Shown here: positions 27,520 through 41,829 of the stretch, one piece after another
How the letters are laid out: the number at the start of each line of letters is the position of its first letter
Numbering within the stretch: position 1 is the first letter of the stretch
Source: Engraulis encrasicolus
Lineage: Eukaryota > Chordata > Actinopteri > Clupeiformes > Engraulidae
DNA length: 64,000 bases
Assembly: GCF_034702125.1 (NCBI RefSeq)
Contig: NW_026945731.1
Span: forward strand, 1 to 64,000
Direction: 5' to 3'
The notes under the pieces: model-generated
What the model was told of the DNA's origin: nothing
Databases searched by the model: none
Seen by the model: only the letters and a program-made list of their open reading frames with translations
Translations under genes and position numbers: made by a program

Positions 27520-30110
27520 TTTCACCCACTGTACAGGCCCAAACAGTGGGTTATTCTCCTAGTGGCCTTTTAAACCAAAGGGAGCATTTAGTTGGCCAGT
27601 GTCCAGTAGTAGATGTAATGATACAGGGGGTGAAAACTGCATGTCTGGTGGACACTGGGTCACAGGTAACAACATTGACTGAAAGTTTTTTTAGAAAATA
27701 TTTTGATGCAGATGGAACTACAGTACATGCTCCTATACAGAAATTTAACTTAGTGGCAGCAAACGGCTTGGAGATCCCATACATTGGGTATATTGAAGCA
27801 GATTTAAATATCTGTGGAAAAGTGATACCAAAAAGGGGAATACTTATCGTTAAAGATCATGGTGTCCCCACATGCCCAGGGCTAATTGGTATGAATGTGA
27901 TTAAGGAATGTCGAGAGGTGATCATGGCCCAAGGAACAGATGACAAAGGAGACCCACGGACTACGGCAGATGCTAAGGTATGGAAACAGACATTTTCAAT
28001 GTTGGATAACCTATTGAAGTTTGCAGATGATACTGGACAGATGAGCTCCGTCTACTGGCCCCAAGGTAAGCACACAGTTATTCCAGCACAATCTGAGGTA
28101 GTGATTGAAGCTTGTGCACGTCCACGTCCTGATGGTAAATCCTATGTGGGCCTTGTAGAACCTGTTGAAAACCGCCTCCCAGGGCAACTACTGGTGGCAC
28201 GCTCACTAAGCACAGTGGTGGATGGCAGAGTCCCCATTAGACTGCTAAACACGTCTTCATCCCCAGTAACTTTGTTTCGACGTTGTCAGATAGGTAAAGT
28301 GTTTGACGTTGAGGTGTGTCCACTTCAATCTCAAGGTGAGGTGGAGTTAAGAGAAGTGGATGAAGCGACAGTGGAGATAGGGGTTAGGCAGGTAAAGGTG
28401 CAAGAGGTGCCGGAAGAAACCTCCTCTTGGCCCGTGGCAGTTCCATTGGATGACTCCCAGTTCACTGTAGAGCAACGCGAGCGAATCACTCAGTTGTTAC
28501 GGAAGCATCAAAATGTCTTCTCCAAATATGATGAGGATTATGGGTTCACTGATAAAGTGCTTCATGTCATTCCGACAGGGGACGCTGCCCCAATAAGAGA
28601 TCGTTACAGCAGAATCCCACCTAAATTATACCAAGAAGTGAGAGAACTTTTGGGTAATATGCTTGACAGTGGAATCATTAGCGAGAGCAGTAGCCCATGG
28701 GCGGCACCTGTGGTCCTCGTGAGAAAGAAGGACGGCACCCTTCGTTTTTGCGTGGACTACAGGAAGCTCAATGGCGTCACGCACAAAGATGCGTACCCGC
28801 TTCCTCGAATTGAGGAGTCTTTGGCCTCCCTGAAAAAGTCTTGTGTCTTTTCCACCTTAGATTTAGCACATGGGTATTGGCAGGTGGGGGTGCACCCAGC
28901 TGATAAAGAAAAGACAGCTTTTGTGACCCCTATGGGTTTATATGAATTTAACAGGATGCCTATGGGTTTATGTAACGCTCCAGGAACCTTCCAGAGGCTA
29001 GTTGAAAGTTGCTTGGGGGACCAAAATTTTGAAACATTGTTACTGTACCTTGACGATATTATTGCCTTCTCCCCCACATTTGACGCACACATCGCCCATC
29101 TGGACCTGGTATTCACCCGACTTGGAGCCTATGGATTGAAAGTCAAGCCTAACAAGTGTTGTCTCTTTCAGAGCAAAGTCCACTATTTGGGACATGTCAT
29201 TACAGAAGGAGGGGTGTCCCCTGACCCAGAAAAGCTGCGGGCGGTGGAGGCGTGGTCGACCCCTCAGAACAGCACCCAGCTCCGAGCCTTCTTGGGTCTG
29301 GCTGGGTATTACAGGCGCTTCATCAGGAACTTCGCCAGCCTGGCTGCTCCTCTGAACTCCCTCTTGTGGGGTACATCGAAACGGCACCCCCGCGCTGCGG
29401 CAGGTAACCAGTGGAAATGGGGGGAGCCACAGGAGGTGGCCTTTCGGACGCTGAAGGAGGTATTAATGCAAGCACCTGTTTTGGCATATGCAGACTTTCA
29501 GTTGCCATTTTTGCTCTATACCGATGCCAGCCATGCAGGGCTGGGTGCGGTGCTGGCGCAGAAACAAGACGGCCAGGCACGGGTGATTGCTTATGCGAGC
29601 AGGAGCCTCCGTCCATCAGAAAAGAATGACAAGAACTACAGTTCTTTTAAATTGGAACTTTTAGCATTGAAATGGGCAATTGTGGACAAGTTTCGTGAAT
29701 ACCTTGCAGTGTCTCCCTTCACGGTGTTCACCGATAACAATCCCCTGGCTCACTTGAACACAGCCAGCCTAGGTGCAGTCGAACAACGCTGGGTGGCCCA
29801 GCTGGCGGGGTTCCAGTTCGACGTGAAGTACAGACCAGGAAGGACGAATGGCAACGCAGATGGCCTGTCCCGGTGGTCATTGGAGGATGCAATAAAGGAC
29901 GAAGAGGAGGAGGAGGAGGAGACGGCGGCCCCTGCAGACGTGGTGGTGAGTGTCCAGTCTGATGTGGTCCAGGCCTGTTTGCATGCATTTGTTCCAGAAG
30001 ACCCGGGTCCGACGGCGAGTCCAGGTGGAGAGACCGCGGTGCCAGCTGACCGGGAAGGCTGGCTGGGACCCAGCTCACTGGCGGGACTGGAAGAGAGCAC
30101 AGAGGGCTGA
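27486..30110 (+). CDS. pol: Pol: protease, reverse transcriptase, RNase H
   Basis: Open in the -1 frame relative to gag. The aspartic protease motif VDTGSQ is near 27648. The RT has the fingers motif DYRKLN and the catalytic YLDD near 29046. RNase H has TDASHAGLGAVLAQ near 29520 and a later TDNNPL. A chromodomain is not seen. The frame runs into a stop at 30108-30110, while integrase continues in another frame from before 30060. Intact enzymatic motifs are visible in this section. Confidence 0.92.
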   Translation, partial: STSNCTGEFKLISPTVQAQTVGYSPSGLLNQREHLVGQCPVVDVMIQGVKTACLVDTGSQVTTLTESFFRKYFDADGTTVHAPIQKFNLVAANGLEIPYIGYIEADLNICGKVIPKRGILIVKDHGVPTCPGLIGMNVIKECREVIMAQGTDDKGDPRTTADAKVWKQTFSMLDNLLKFADDTGQMSSVYWPQGKHTVIPAQSEVVIEACARPRPDGKSYVGLVEPVENRLPGQLLVARSLSTVVDGRVPIRLLNTSSSPVTLFRRCQIGKVFDVEVCPLQSQGEVELREVDEATVEIGVRQVKVQEVPEETSSWPVAVPLDDSQFTVEQRERITQLLRKHQNVFSKYDEDYGFTDKVLHVIPTGDAAPIRDRYSRIPPKLYQEVRELLGNMLDSGIISESSSPWAAPVVLVRKKDGTLRFCVDYRKLNGVTHKDAYPLPRIEESLASLKKSCVFSTLDLAHGYWQVGVHPADKEKTAFVTPMGLYEFNRMPMGLCNAPGTFQRLVESCLGDQNFETLLLYLDDIIAFSPTFDAHIAHLDLVFTRLGAYGLKVKPNKCCLFQSKVHYLGHVITEGGVSPDPEKLRAVEAWSTPQNSTQLRAFLGLAGYYRRFIRNFASLAAPLNSLLWGTSKRHPRAAAGNQWKWGEPQEVAFRTLKEVLMQAPVLAYADFQLPFLLYTDASHAGLGAVLAQKQDGQARVIAYASRSLRPSEKNDKNYSSFKLELLALKWAIVDKFREYLAVSPFTVFTDNNPLAHLNTASLGAVEQRWVAQLAGFQFDVKYRPGRTNGNADGLSRWSLEDAIKDEEEEEEETAAPADVVVSVQSDVVQACLHAFVPEDPGPTASPGGETAVPADREGWLGPSSLAGLEESTEG
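27510..27551 (+). promoter_or_regulatory. candidate -1 frameshift signal, gag to pol
   Basis: The heptamer T TTA AAC (27510-27516) is in the correct phase of the gag frame, directly before the gag stop. The pol frame (-1) is open from 27486. After a 7-nt spacer, acccactgt (27524-27532) and acagtgggt (27543-27551) form a perfect 9-bp stem with a 10-nt loop. The loop's ggcc could pair with a downstream ggcc near 27562 as a pseudoknot. The heptamer type and spacing are those of known -1 frameshift sites. Confidence 0.7.
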
Positions 30111-31644
30111 CTCCGAGGTGTCGCGGCTATGGCTCTACATGGACCGGGGTCGGGGTCCCTCCCCACGAGAGAGGGCAGCAGAAGGACGGCCAACGCAAGC
30201 GTTGCTGCGAGAGTGGGACCGCCTGTGCGAAGAACGAGGCCTGCTATGCAGAGAAGTATGGGACAAGACTGGGGAAAAGATTAAACAAGTGGTGGTGCCT
30301 CAGTGTTTGCAGAAGCAGGTTCTCTTGTGGCTACACGATCGGGCTGGTCACCTCGGAACAGAGAAAGTCCTGCCCGTGGCACGGAGGCGCTTCTTCTGGC
30401 GTGGCATGGCGAAGGACGTCGACAACCACTGCACTAAATGCAACAGCTGCATCCTGCGGAAGACGCCAAGTACTCAAGTAAGTGCCCCATTGGTCCCCAT
30501 TCAATCTACTTACCCCCTTCAACTTGTGTCTGTGGACTTCTTATCCCTAGAAGCGGCACGAAGCGGGGTCTGTAATGTGCTGGTCATGGTGGACCACTTC
30601 ACCCGCTATGCAGTCGCCGTGCCGACCCTAGATCAGACGGCAAAAACAACAGCTGAGGTCCTGTGGAAGCATTTCATTCAGCCATTTGGAGGCTTTGACC
30701 AATTGCATTCTGATCAGGGCCCAAATTTTGAGTCCAAAGTCATCCAAGAGTTATGCACACTGTATGACATCAAGAAATCCCACACAACTCCATACCATCC
30801 TGCCGGAAACGGCCAGTGTGAACGGTTTAATAGAACTCTCTTGAGCATGCTGGGCACTCTGAATGATGTCCAGAAGGAAGACTGGGACTGTCATGTGGCG
30901 GAGTTGGTGCACGCTTACAATAATACCCCCCATTCGACAACAGGGTACAGCCCCTACTATATGATGTTTGGGCGACATGCTAAACTGCCTCTGGATGTGT
31001 TGCTGGGCAATGGGGATGGGTTTTCAGGGACTGCAGACAGCTGGGTGCACCATCACCATAGACGGTTGGCAACTGCTTATCAGCAGGCTCAGAACCAAGC
31101 GGTCAAGGCGCGAGCTTCTCAGAAGCAGGGGTTTGACCGCAGGGTTAAAGGGGAGCCTTTGTTGCCGGGGCAAAGGGTACTGGTCCTCAATAAGAGGTCA
31201 AGAACGAGGGGGAAGTTGGAAAGTAAGTGGGAACGGGTTCCATATGTGGTTGTGTCTCAGCCCAATGTTGATATACCTGTGTATGTGGTGAAATCTGAGG
31301 GGGTTAATGGGCAAGAGAGAGTGCTGCACCGTAACCTGTTAAATCCCTGTAAATTTGATGTAAATCCCATGCCGCAGCAAGAGGGAGCGGTACCTGACGG
31401 GGTTGATGTTAACAAGAATGGTAATTTGTGTATGTATCCTTGGGTCTGGGGCTGTTATCCAGGTCCAGCCACCCCGCAAGACGATGTGCCAGATGGCCAT
31501 GGGCCGTCTCCTGATGCAGCGCACCTTCCAGGTGCAAGTCGGACTGTTTCCAGGGTTCAGGACCCGTCGCCTGCGGTTGCCGAGGGGGTGCGCCGCTCTG
31601 CACGGGCTACGAAGGGTCAGCTACCCCAACGCTACCAAGTGTGA
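29950..31644 (+). CDS. Pol: integrase portion, separate frame
   Basis: This frame (shifted +1 from RT) carries the integrase zinc domain (H and H in HDRAGHLG, then CTKCNSC), the catalytic core Asp residues near 30534 and 30711, the Glu near 30819 (GNGQCERFN), and a C-terminal GPY/F-like region ending in RVLHRNLLNPC. The first roughly 35 codons overlap RT-frame sequence and are probably not native. The switch coincides with a direct ctgg duplication at 30059-30066, so an inactivating mutation is the simplest reading. Confidence 0.85.
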   Translation: MSSLMWSRPVCMHLFQKTRVRRRVQVERPRCQLTGKAGWDPAHWRDWKRAQRADSEVSRLWLYMDRGRGPSPRERAAEGRPTQALLREWDRLCEERGLLCREVWDKTGEKIKQVVVPQCLQKQVLLWLHDRAGHLGTEKVLPVARRRFFWRGMAKDVDNHCTKCNSCILRKTPSTQVSAPLVPIQSTYPLQLVSVDFLSLEAARSGVCNVLVMVDHFTRYAVAVPTLDQTAKTTAEVLWKHFIQPFGGFDQLHSDQGPNFESKVIQELCTLYDIKKSHTTPYHPAGNGQCERFNRTLLSMLGTLNDVQKEDWDCHVAELVHAYNNTPHSTTGYSPYYMMFGRHAKLPLDVLLGNGDGFSGTADSWVHHHHRRLATAYQQAQNQAVKARASQKQGFDRRVKGEPLLPGQRVLVLNKRSRTRGKLESKWERVPYVVVSQPNVDIPVYVVKSEGVNGQERVLHRNLLNPCKFDVNPMPQQEGAVPDGVDVNKNGNLCMYPWVWGCYPGPATPQDDVPDGHGPSPDAAHLPGASRTVSRVQDPSPAVAEGVRRSARATKGQLPQRYQV

Positions 31645-31682
31645 TCATCATGGCAGGGGGAATGTGAGGACACATTTGATGT

Positions 31683-31694
31683 AGGGGGGGTGGA
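31683..31694 (+). other. polypurine tract
   Basis: A run of A/G with a single T immediately precedes the 3' LTR at 31695, the expected plus-strand primer site. Confidence 0.6.
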
Positions 31695-32676
31695 TGTAGG
31701 CTGGTGCGCTAAGCGCTGGGGGTGGGGCTCAGACGCGCTGGCTGCCATGGGTGCACCTGAACTCGTTTGATGTAATTGACAGGCGCACCTGTGGTGGTTG
31801 GCGGCGGATGAGCAGGGTATGGTTTTTAAATGGCGTTTTGCTCATTGTTCGGGAGAGCAGGGTCAGAGCAGGGCTGCTGAGCTGTCTGCCACAAGCTGTC
31901 GTGCCGGGACGTGGGCTGTAGCTGTGTCCATTGCGTGCGGCCGGTCGCGTTGGGAACTGTGGGTAAGTTGCATTTGGGTATTGCGCGTGTTATAGTTGAA
32001 TTAAGCAATTACGGAGCCCACGTCCGGCAGCAGTGGCTGAGAGGCCAGCAGCAGCACGGGAATTTGGTATGTTGTATTTTCGGGGGATTGATTATTTCTC
32101 CCCCGCTGTTGAACTGTGTGCATGTGTGTGTGTGTGTGTCAGTGAGCGAGTGTGTGCGTGTGTGACCCAGCGGTACTGTGTAGTGACATTTGGGTAGCTC
32201 CGCTGAGTACATAGGAGGACTGTACAACAGTTAGGTCTTTATGGGTGTAGTGAATTCTACTGTAATGTGGCCCAGTGTGCAACGTGATGTTTTCGGGCAT
32301 TAATGAGTGTCAGTAATTATGGTTTGCCGTGGTTGCCTTTCGTGCACTGATGAGATGAAATGACTATGAATTGTTGTTATTTTCCCTATTTATAGATTGC
32401 AGTGGTGTGATTTGTGTAACCTAACTTAACCTAACTTAACTTTTGTACCGTCGTCTTGTAACTCCAGATTGTGATTAATTTATGCAAAACGCACACAGCA
32501 CTTTATACCGCTGTTGGTTGAAACACTCTTGTATTTTATTTATATTTCAATATTGTATTTTAAATCATGAATTGTGAACAATAAACTACCATCACCGTTA
32601 TTCCATTTGTCTGTCTTTCCTGAATCGTGTCACTAAGTGTCCAATAGAACCTGTGGTCTAAATTTCACCTCTTACA
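31695..32676 (+). repeat. 3' LTR, 982 bp
   Basis: Same sequence as the 5' LTR except one extra GT unit near 32125. AATAAA at 32580-32585. Confidence 0.95.
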
Positions 32677-33059
32677 AAACGGTGTAACAGGTGCTAGTTG
32701 TAATTACACCACGAAAGTACAGTAGGCTACTTTTACTTTTACTTTATCCACCACTGCCAAACGGAAACCTGAATTCATCATAACATGATTCAACATGATA
32801 CGTTTTGGTCACATTTTTTTTTTTTTGCAATTTAGGTACTCAAAAAGACAACTGGATTTCACACCCCACTTATCAAATGTTATGCGCGGAGTCTTTGGAA
32901 TGTAAAAGAGAGCTGGCCACGGCTTCGTCAGGGTGTTGTCACAAAAGACCCCATAACGTCGCGTGCAGCCTATTCGAGTGCGGCATCACGAGCCGTTTGC
33001 GATATTCGTTAGTGAAAATAAGTTGGCCTAACAACTATTTCGTGTAAATCCGTGTAAAT

Positions 33060-33180
33060 TTCGTACTGTAAATCCTTTTAAAAGTCGCGTAGCCTAGGTT
33101 ACCCAACGCTGCATTTCGTTGTGCTGCTATCACATTGGCTTAGAAGTGAAAGCAAACACACCATTCGTTTTTTTTAAACG
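33060..33180 (+). promoter_or_regulatory. conserved upstream block of receptor gene B
   Basis: Matches 12190-12333 upstream of gene A (ttttaaaagtcgcgtagcc, gaaagcaaacacaccattcg), marking the 5' part of the gene duplication unit. Confidence 0.45.
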
Positions 33181-33231
33181 ATGCACCATCAGATGTCTAG
33201 TGTGCGTCCTTCGAAGTGTTTTAAACCTAAT

Positions 33232-33438
33232 CACGCCCAGTGATTGGATAGCCTACTCTGGTGAACTGGGCGTAGGCCTAACTACGACTAGCTGACACGT
33301 GTGCATCTATGTGTCATGGAGGTATAAGAACGCACACTACCATACATGACACTTGACATTGGGAAATTGTGAAAACGCCTAGTGATTGGATACTCCGCTG
33401 AGTTCACCAAAGAGTAGGCTATCCAATCACTGGGTGTT
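33232..33438. mobile_element. MITE in the gene B upstream region
   Basis: The left arm cgcccagtgattggatagcc is inverted at the right (ggctatccaatcactgggtg). The arms are about 38 bp. Absent from the gene A upstream region, which carries the piggyBac-like element instead. Confidence 0.75.
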
Positions 33439-33469
33439 TCACGCACTGAGGTTAGAATACTTGACAACG

Positions 33470-33554
33470 TTTTCATTGGAGGCCATTTTGCGACACAGCC
33501 AGACCATTCGTTCGTGAAAGGAGCGGCAAAATTAAAGTCGTCTGGATAGCTAAG
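33470..33554 (+). other. probable non-coding first exon of gene B
   Basis: Matches 13725-13810: gacacagccagaccattcgt through tctggatagctaag, followed by the donor gtgagt. The next acceptor is ttttcag at 35674-35680, before the start-codon exon. Confidence 0.45.
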
Positions 33555-34035
33555 GTGAGTAGCCACAGCTCGGACGGTGGAACTATTTGATAATTTGCGC
33601 GTGCGTTATAGGCATTTCTGCTTATTGAATAGATGCCCCCTTCTACATTATGGAATTCGTTTCCGCATGATGGACCTTTAGTAGGCTATCTTTCTAATGC
33701 ATGATCTTATTGACGCAATGTTTGAACACGGAGAAGCCCAATATTATTAATTTCCAATATTGTCAGGCTGCAGTCTGCACCTTTATTTATTGTTATTGTT
33801 CATGGACATCTTCACTGTGGAAGCCAGTGTATGTCCTTTTCTGTGCAGGGGAGGGGACACAATGAAGACGGGTGCTAGGGGACTTTGGCTGGAAAAGCAG
33901 ATAAAAGATCTCTTCATAAACTGAAGAACACCCACTCGATAACACCATTATTATAGAAAATCACTTCACCCAAGATCTATCCGAAAAACATCCTGGAACA
34001 TGCATTTCAAGTCATGCAAAATCGAGTTTACTTAA

Positions 34036-34385
34036 AGGTACACTGTGTGAGATTTTTAGTTGTTTATTTCCGGAATTTATGCTACCCATTCACTATTGTT
34101 ACCTTTTTCGGGAATATTTACCACCACCATGAAATTCTAAGTATTCATTATGACTGGAAAAATTGCACTTTTCATACATGAAAAGGGGGATCTCCTCCAT
34201 GGTCTGCCATTTTGAATTTCCAGAAATAGCCATTTTAAGCTGCAAAAATGACTGTACTTGGACCATACTAGAAAATATTTGTTTAAAACTTTCATGTAAA
34301 GATCAAATTTGGCAATAGGCAGCCCAATTTCAATAAGCAGCATAGTTGCAGTACCTTTTTTGACAATTTCCTGCACAGTGTCCCT
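34036..34385. mobile_element. TTAA-flanked element, piggyBac-like MITE
   Basis: TTAA at 34032-34035 and 34386-34389 flank ends aggtacactgtg and cacagtgtccct. A reversed partial copy begins at 54780. No ORF. Confidence 0.7.
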
Positions 34386-34389
34386 TTAA

Positions 34390-35338
34390 ATCTATATTCT
34401 CTACCTAAAATGCAGAGTTTTCGAGTGATGTAAATCTGATGAGCTAGCGGCATGGTATTAGAACTAGGTGGCATCACTGCATTTTCCAGCTTCACGATAG
34501 CCTACAGATGTGCAAGCAATACAAGAGATTTTGATAAATATGTGTATATTTTCACCCTAATCTGATTCTTCATGAAATGTAGAGCACCACATACCAATTA
34601 TAAGTTTATTTGAAGTAATATACTGTTGTAGATGTTGTGAGCATTCCTCTCACCACTAAAATGCATTGAAATAGGGTCTCTACCTCCATTTAGATTTATT
34701 TCATTCTGGACACCTCATACATTGAACAATATACCATCTTAAATTTTCACAATATATATATACATATTTGGTATTGCTAGACTCCGTACAATCACCTTTC
34801 CTACAAGCTATACTATGTGTGCATATGACATTGTCTGACAAAGCAATTACAAAGTAAATTATTACATCTGTATAGATATCATTTTTTTTTCTAACCGCCT
34901 ATTTCAGGTGTGTGATTAGAGGCCTATATCTACTTCATTTTTCAAGATATCCACATCCAACCACGTCTACCAGATACATCTGGCCCTTGGGGCATACCTA
35001 ATTTCAAAGTTCTCAGAGTTTCTGTTCCTTTTCTATGTGGGTTTTTATGTCATTACTCCCATACGGAGAGGTCACATTTTTGGTGCTTTTTTGGTTTGGA
35101 GGTGCTTATGAAAATGTGTAATTTTTTTAGGCTTAGCAGTAAAATCATTTTGGTTAAGAATCAACTTCATATATGGGAGACCTTAGAGATGAGGAAAAAT
35201 ATTGTTAGGTTTGGGTCTACCTCCGGTAAGGGTATCTCGAAAACTAAGGCACTGTGTTTATACAAATGCCGTATCATGTCATTTTATTATGGTTTGGCTC
35301 ATCTCTTGAAACAGATGACACTAAAAGCATAAACAAAA
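34390..35338. other. gene B intron 1, nothing else recognised
   Basis: AT-rich, without supportable ORF or repeat. Confidence 0.4.
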
Positions 35339-35512
35339 GCAGGCCTAGCCAACGATGCAATACAAATGACGTTTCTTACAATTTCATTTTATTCACATTA
35401 TCCAAACCTCGAGGTGATCTGGTAAGTTGTCCACCGAGTCCATGGCACAAAAATGTGAATAAAATGAAATTGTAAGAAACGTCATTTGTATTGCATCGTT
35501 GGCTAGGCCTGC
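35339..35512. mobile_element. perfect 61-bp inverted repeat with 52-nt loop
   Basis: 35339-35399 (begins gcaggcctagccaacgatgc) is the exact reverse complement of 35452-35512. No mismatch was seen over 61 bp. Probably a very young MITE; it could also fold as a long RNA hairpin if transcribed in gene B intron 1. Confidence 0.9.
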
Positions 35513-35720
35513 ATTTTACTGCATGGAATATGTTGGACAAGAAAATATTGCAGTAGGGCCTACTGCATACAAATAAGTCCTGTTATTCTGTAGGGCAGGT
35601 AGTTTCTTTTTGCATGTCTTTTGCATTCCATGGTTATCTATGCAAATATATTTGACTGAGGCTTCATGTGATCTTTTCAGTTCTTCATTCTGTTGACATT
35701 TCATCCTGTTTGGTGCAGAA

Positions 35721-40797
<5,077 letters not shown>

Positions 40798-40827
40798 GTA
40801 AGCCCTCACATGGAATCCTCAAGGGGA

Positions 40828-41007
40828 GAGGAGGCAAAGCAGACCAAGAAACACATGGCGTCGTGATCTACAGAGGAGGCAAAGCAGACCAAGAAACACA
40901 TGGCGTCCTGATCTACAGAGGAGGCAAGGCAGACCAAGAAACACATGGCGTCCTGATCTACAGAGGAGGCAAGGCAGACCAAGAAACACGTGGCGTCGTG
41001 ATCTACA
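40828..41007. repeat. 45-bp minisatellite, four copies
   Basis: Four adjacent 45-bp units starting gaggaggcaaagcagaccaa, with only a few substitutions. It lies 30 bp after the ancestral stop of gene B. The unit length is a multiple of three and the frame is open (RGGKADQETHGVLIY repeated), but no start or splice context supports translation. Confidence 0.9.
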
Positions 41008-41252
41008 GGCAGACTACACCTGGGAACAACTGGAGAGCCTTGCACAGGACAGAGATGCCTGGAGAAACCTTGTTGGTGGCCTATACCCCAGTAGGGGTAA
41101 TAGGCGTAAGTAAGTACCAAGTGTGAGGAAAGTGCTTTTTCAGATCGATTGATCAATCTGCCTAGTCTGTGGACATTGATGAATGTAAAGGATACAGGAC
41201 GGTTCATTCAATGGGCATTTTGTATCTACATATGTCTCTGGCCTCAGTCTTT

Positions 41253-41253
41253 N
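41253..41253. other. ambiguous base (n)
   Basis: The only undetermined base in the window. Confidence 1.
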
Positions 41254-41454
41254 AGCCTCTTTCCTTAGTTTTACCTTTTAATTCCTTTTCTTAAGCCACT
41301 GCTTTTAGACATCTCTTATGTACTTAACATATTGTATGTACCTAAATTGCTTTTAACATCCCTTTTAACATCTGTACTATTTTTTGCTTTTGTATGACAA
41401 TGCTATCAGTGTTGCAACTGTGCACTGTGCCTTACCCTGTTCTTGCTTAAATTT

Positions 41455-41520
41455 CTCCTTGTAAGTTGCTTTGGCCAAAGGCGTCTGATAAATGTTGATG
41501 TAATGTAATGTAATGTAATT
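41455..41520 (+). repeat. fish repeat 3' tail with (TAATG)n
   Basis: The text ttgtaagttgctttggccaa then gcgtctgataaatg and a taatg repeat is a variant of a common fish SINE/LINE 3' end. Confidence 0.5.
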
Positions 41521-41600
41521 CCACATACAGTGCAGTATGTCTGTTTCTTATACCTTGTGTTTTTAGAATCAATGTTCTTTTTGTCCTCCCCTTTTCGTGT

Positions 41601-41605
<5 letters not shown>

Positions 41606-41641
<36 letters not shown>
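41606..41641. repeat. (GT)n microsatellite
   Basis: About 18 GT units. Confidence 0.95.
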
Positions 41642-41643
<2 letters not shown>

Positions 41644-41799
41644 ACGCGCACGCGTTGCCTGTATATGTGTATGTGTTTTCTCTTCAGTATGGTCAGCTTT
41701 CTAAAGACTATTATTTATTTGTCATGTCTCTGAGTTGTAAGAAATATTGTCTTTTTCTTTTGTACATAAAATATGTACAATATGTAAGATATTTTTTAT

Positions 41800-41805
41800 A
41801 ATAAA
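41800..41805 (+). terminator. candidate poly(A) signal, gene B
   Basis: AATAAA in a T-rich context, homologous to the gene A 3' flank. Confidence 0.4.
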
Positions 41806-41829
41806 ATATCTTTTCATATTTTTTTTATC

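Larger units (their letters stand above)
25507..32676 (+). mobile_element. Ty3/gypsy LTR retrotransposon, nearly intact
   Basis: A 7.2-kb element: 5' LTR, primer-binding region, gag, pol (protease, RT, RNase H, integrase), purine tract, 3' LTR. The aaac target duplication is at 25503-25506 and 32677-32680. The order RT-RNase H-integrase and the GPY/F-like region after integrase place it in Ty3/gypsy. No envelope gene. Both LTRs appear identical apart from two bases in a GT run, so insertion was recent. The integrase frame is broken from RT, so this copy is probably not autonomous. Confidence 0.95.
25296..32756. mobile_element. small hAT element split by the LTR retrotransposon
   Basis: Left end cagtggtggacaaagtaaaa at 25296 and right end ttttactttatccaccactg at 32756 are inverted repeats. 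They are flanked by ctaaacgg (25288-25295) and ccaaacgg (32757-32764), an 8-bp duplication with one change. Without the insert the element is about 290 bp. A related copy lacking the LTR element is at 56480-56705. Confidence 0.85.

Noticed and set aside
31378..31694. Envelope gene between integrase and 3' LTR
   Set aside because: Only about 50 bases separate the integrase-frame stop from the 3' LTR; there is no room for env.
40863..41126. 87-codon ORF of repeated 15-residue units as a gene
   Set aside because: No start context, splice sites or domain; the repeat unit simply happens to be a multiple of three.
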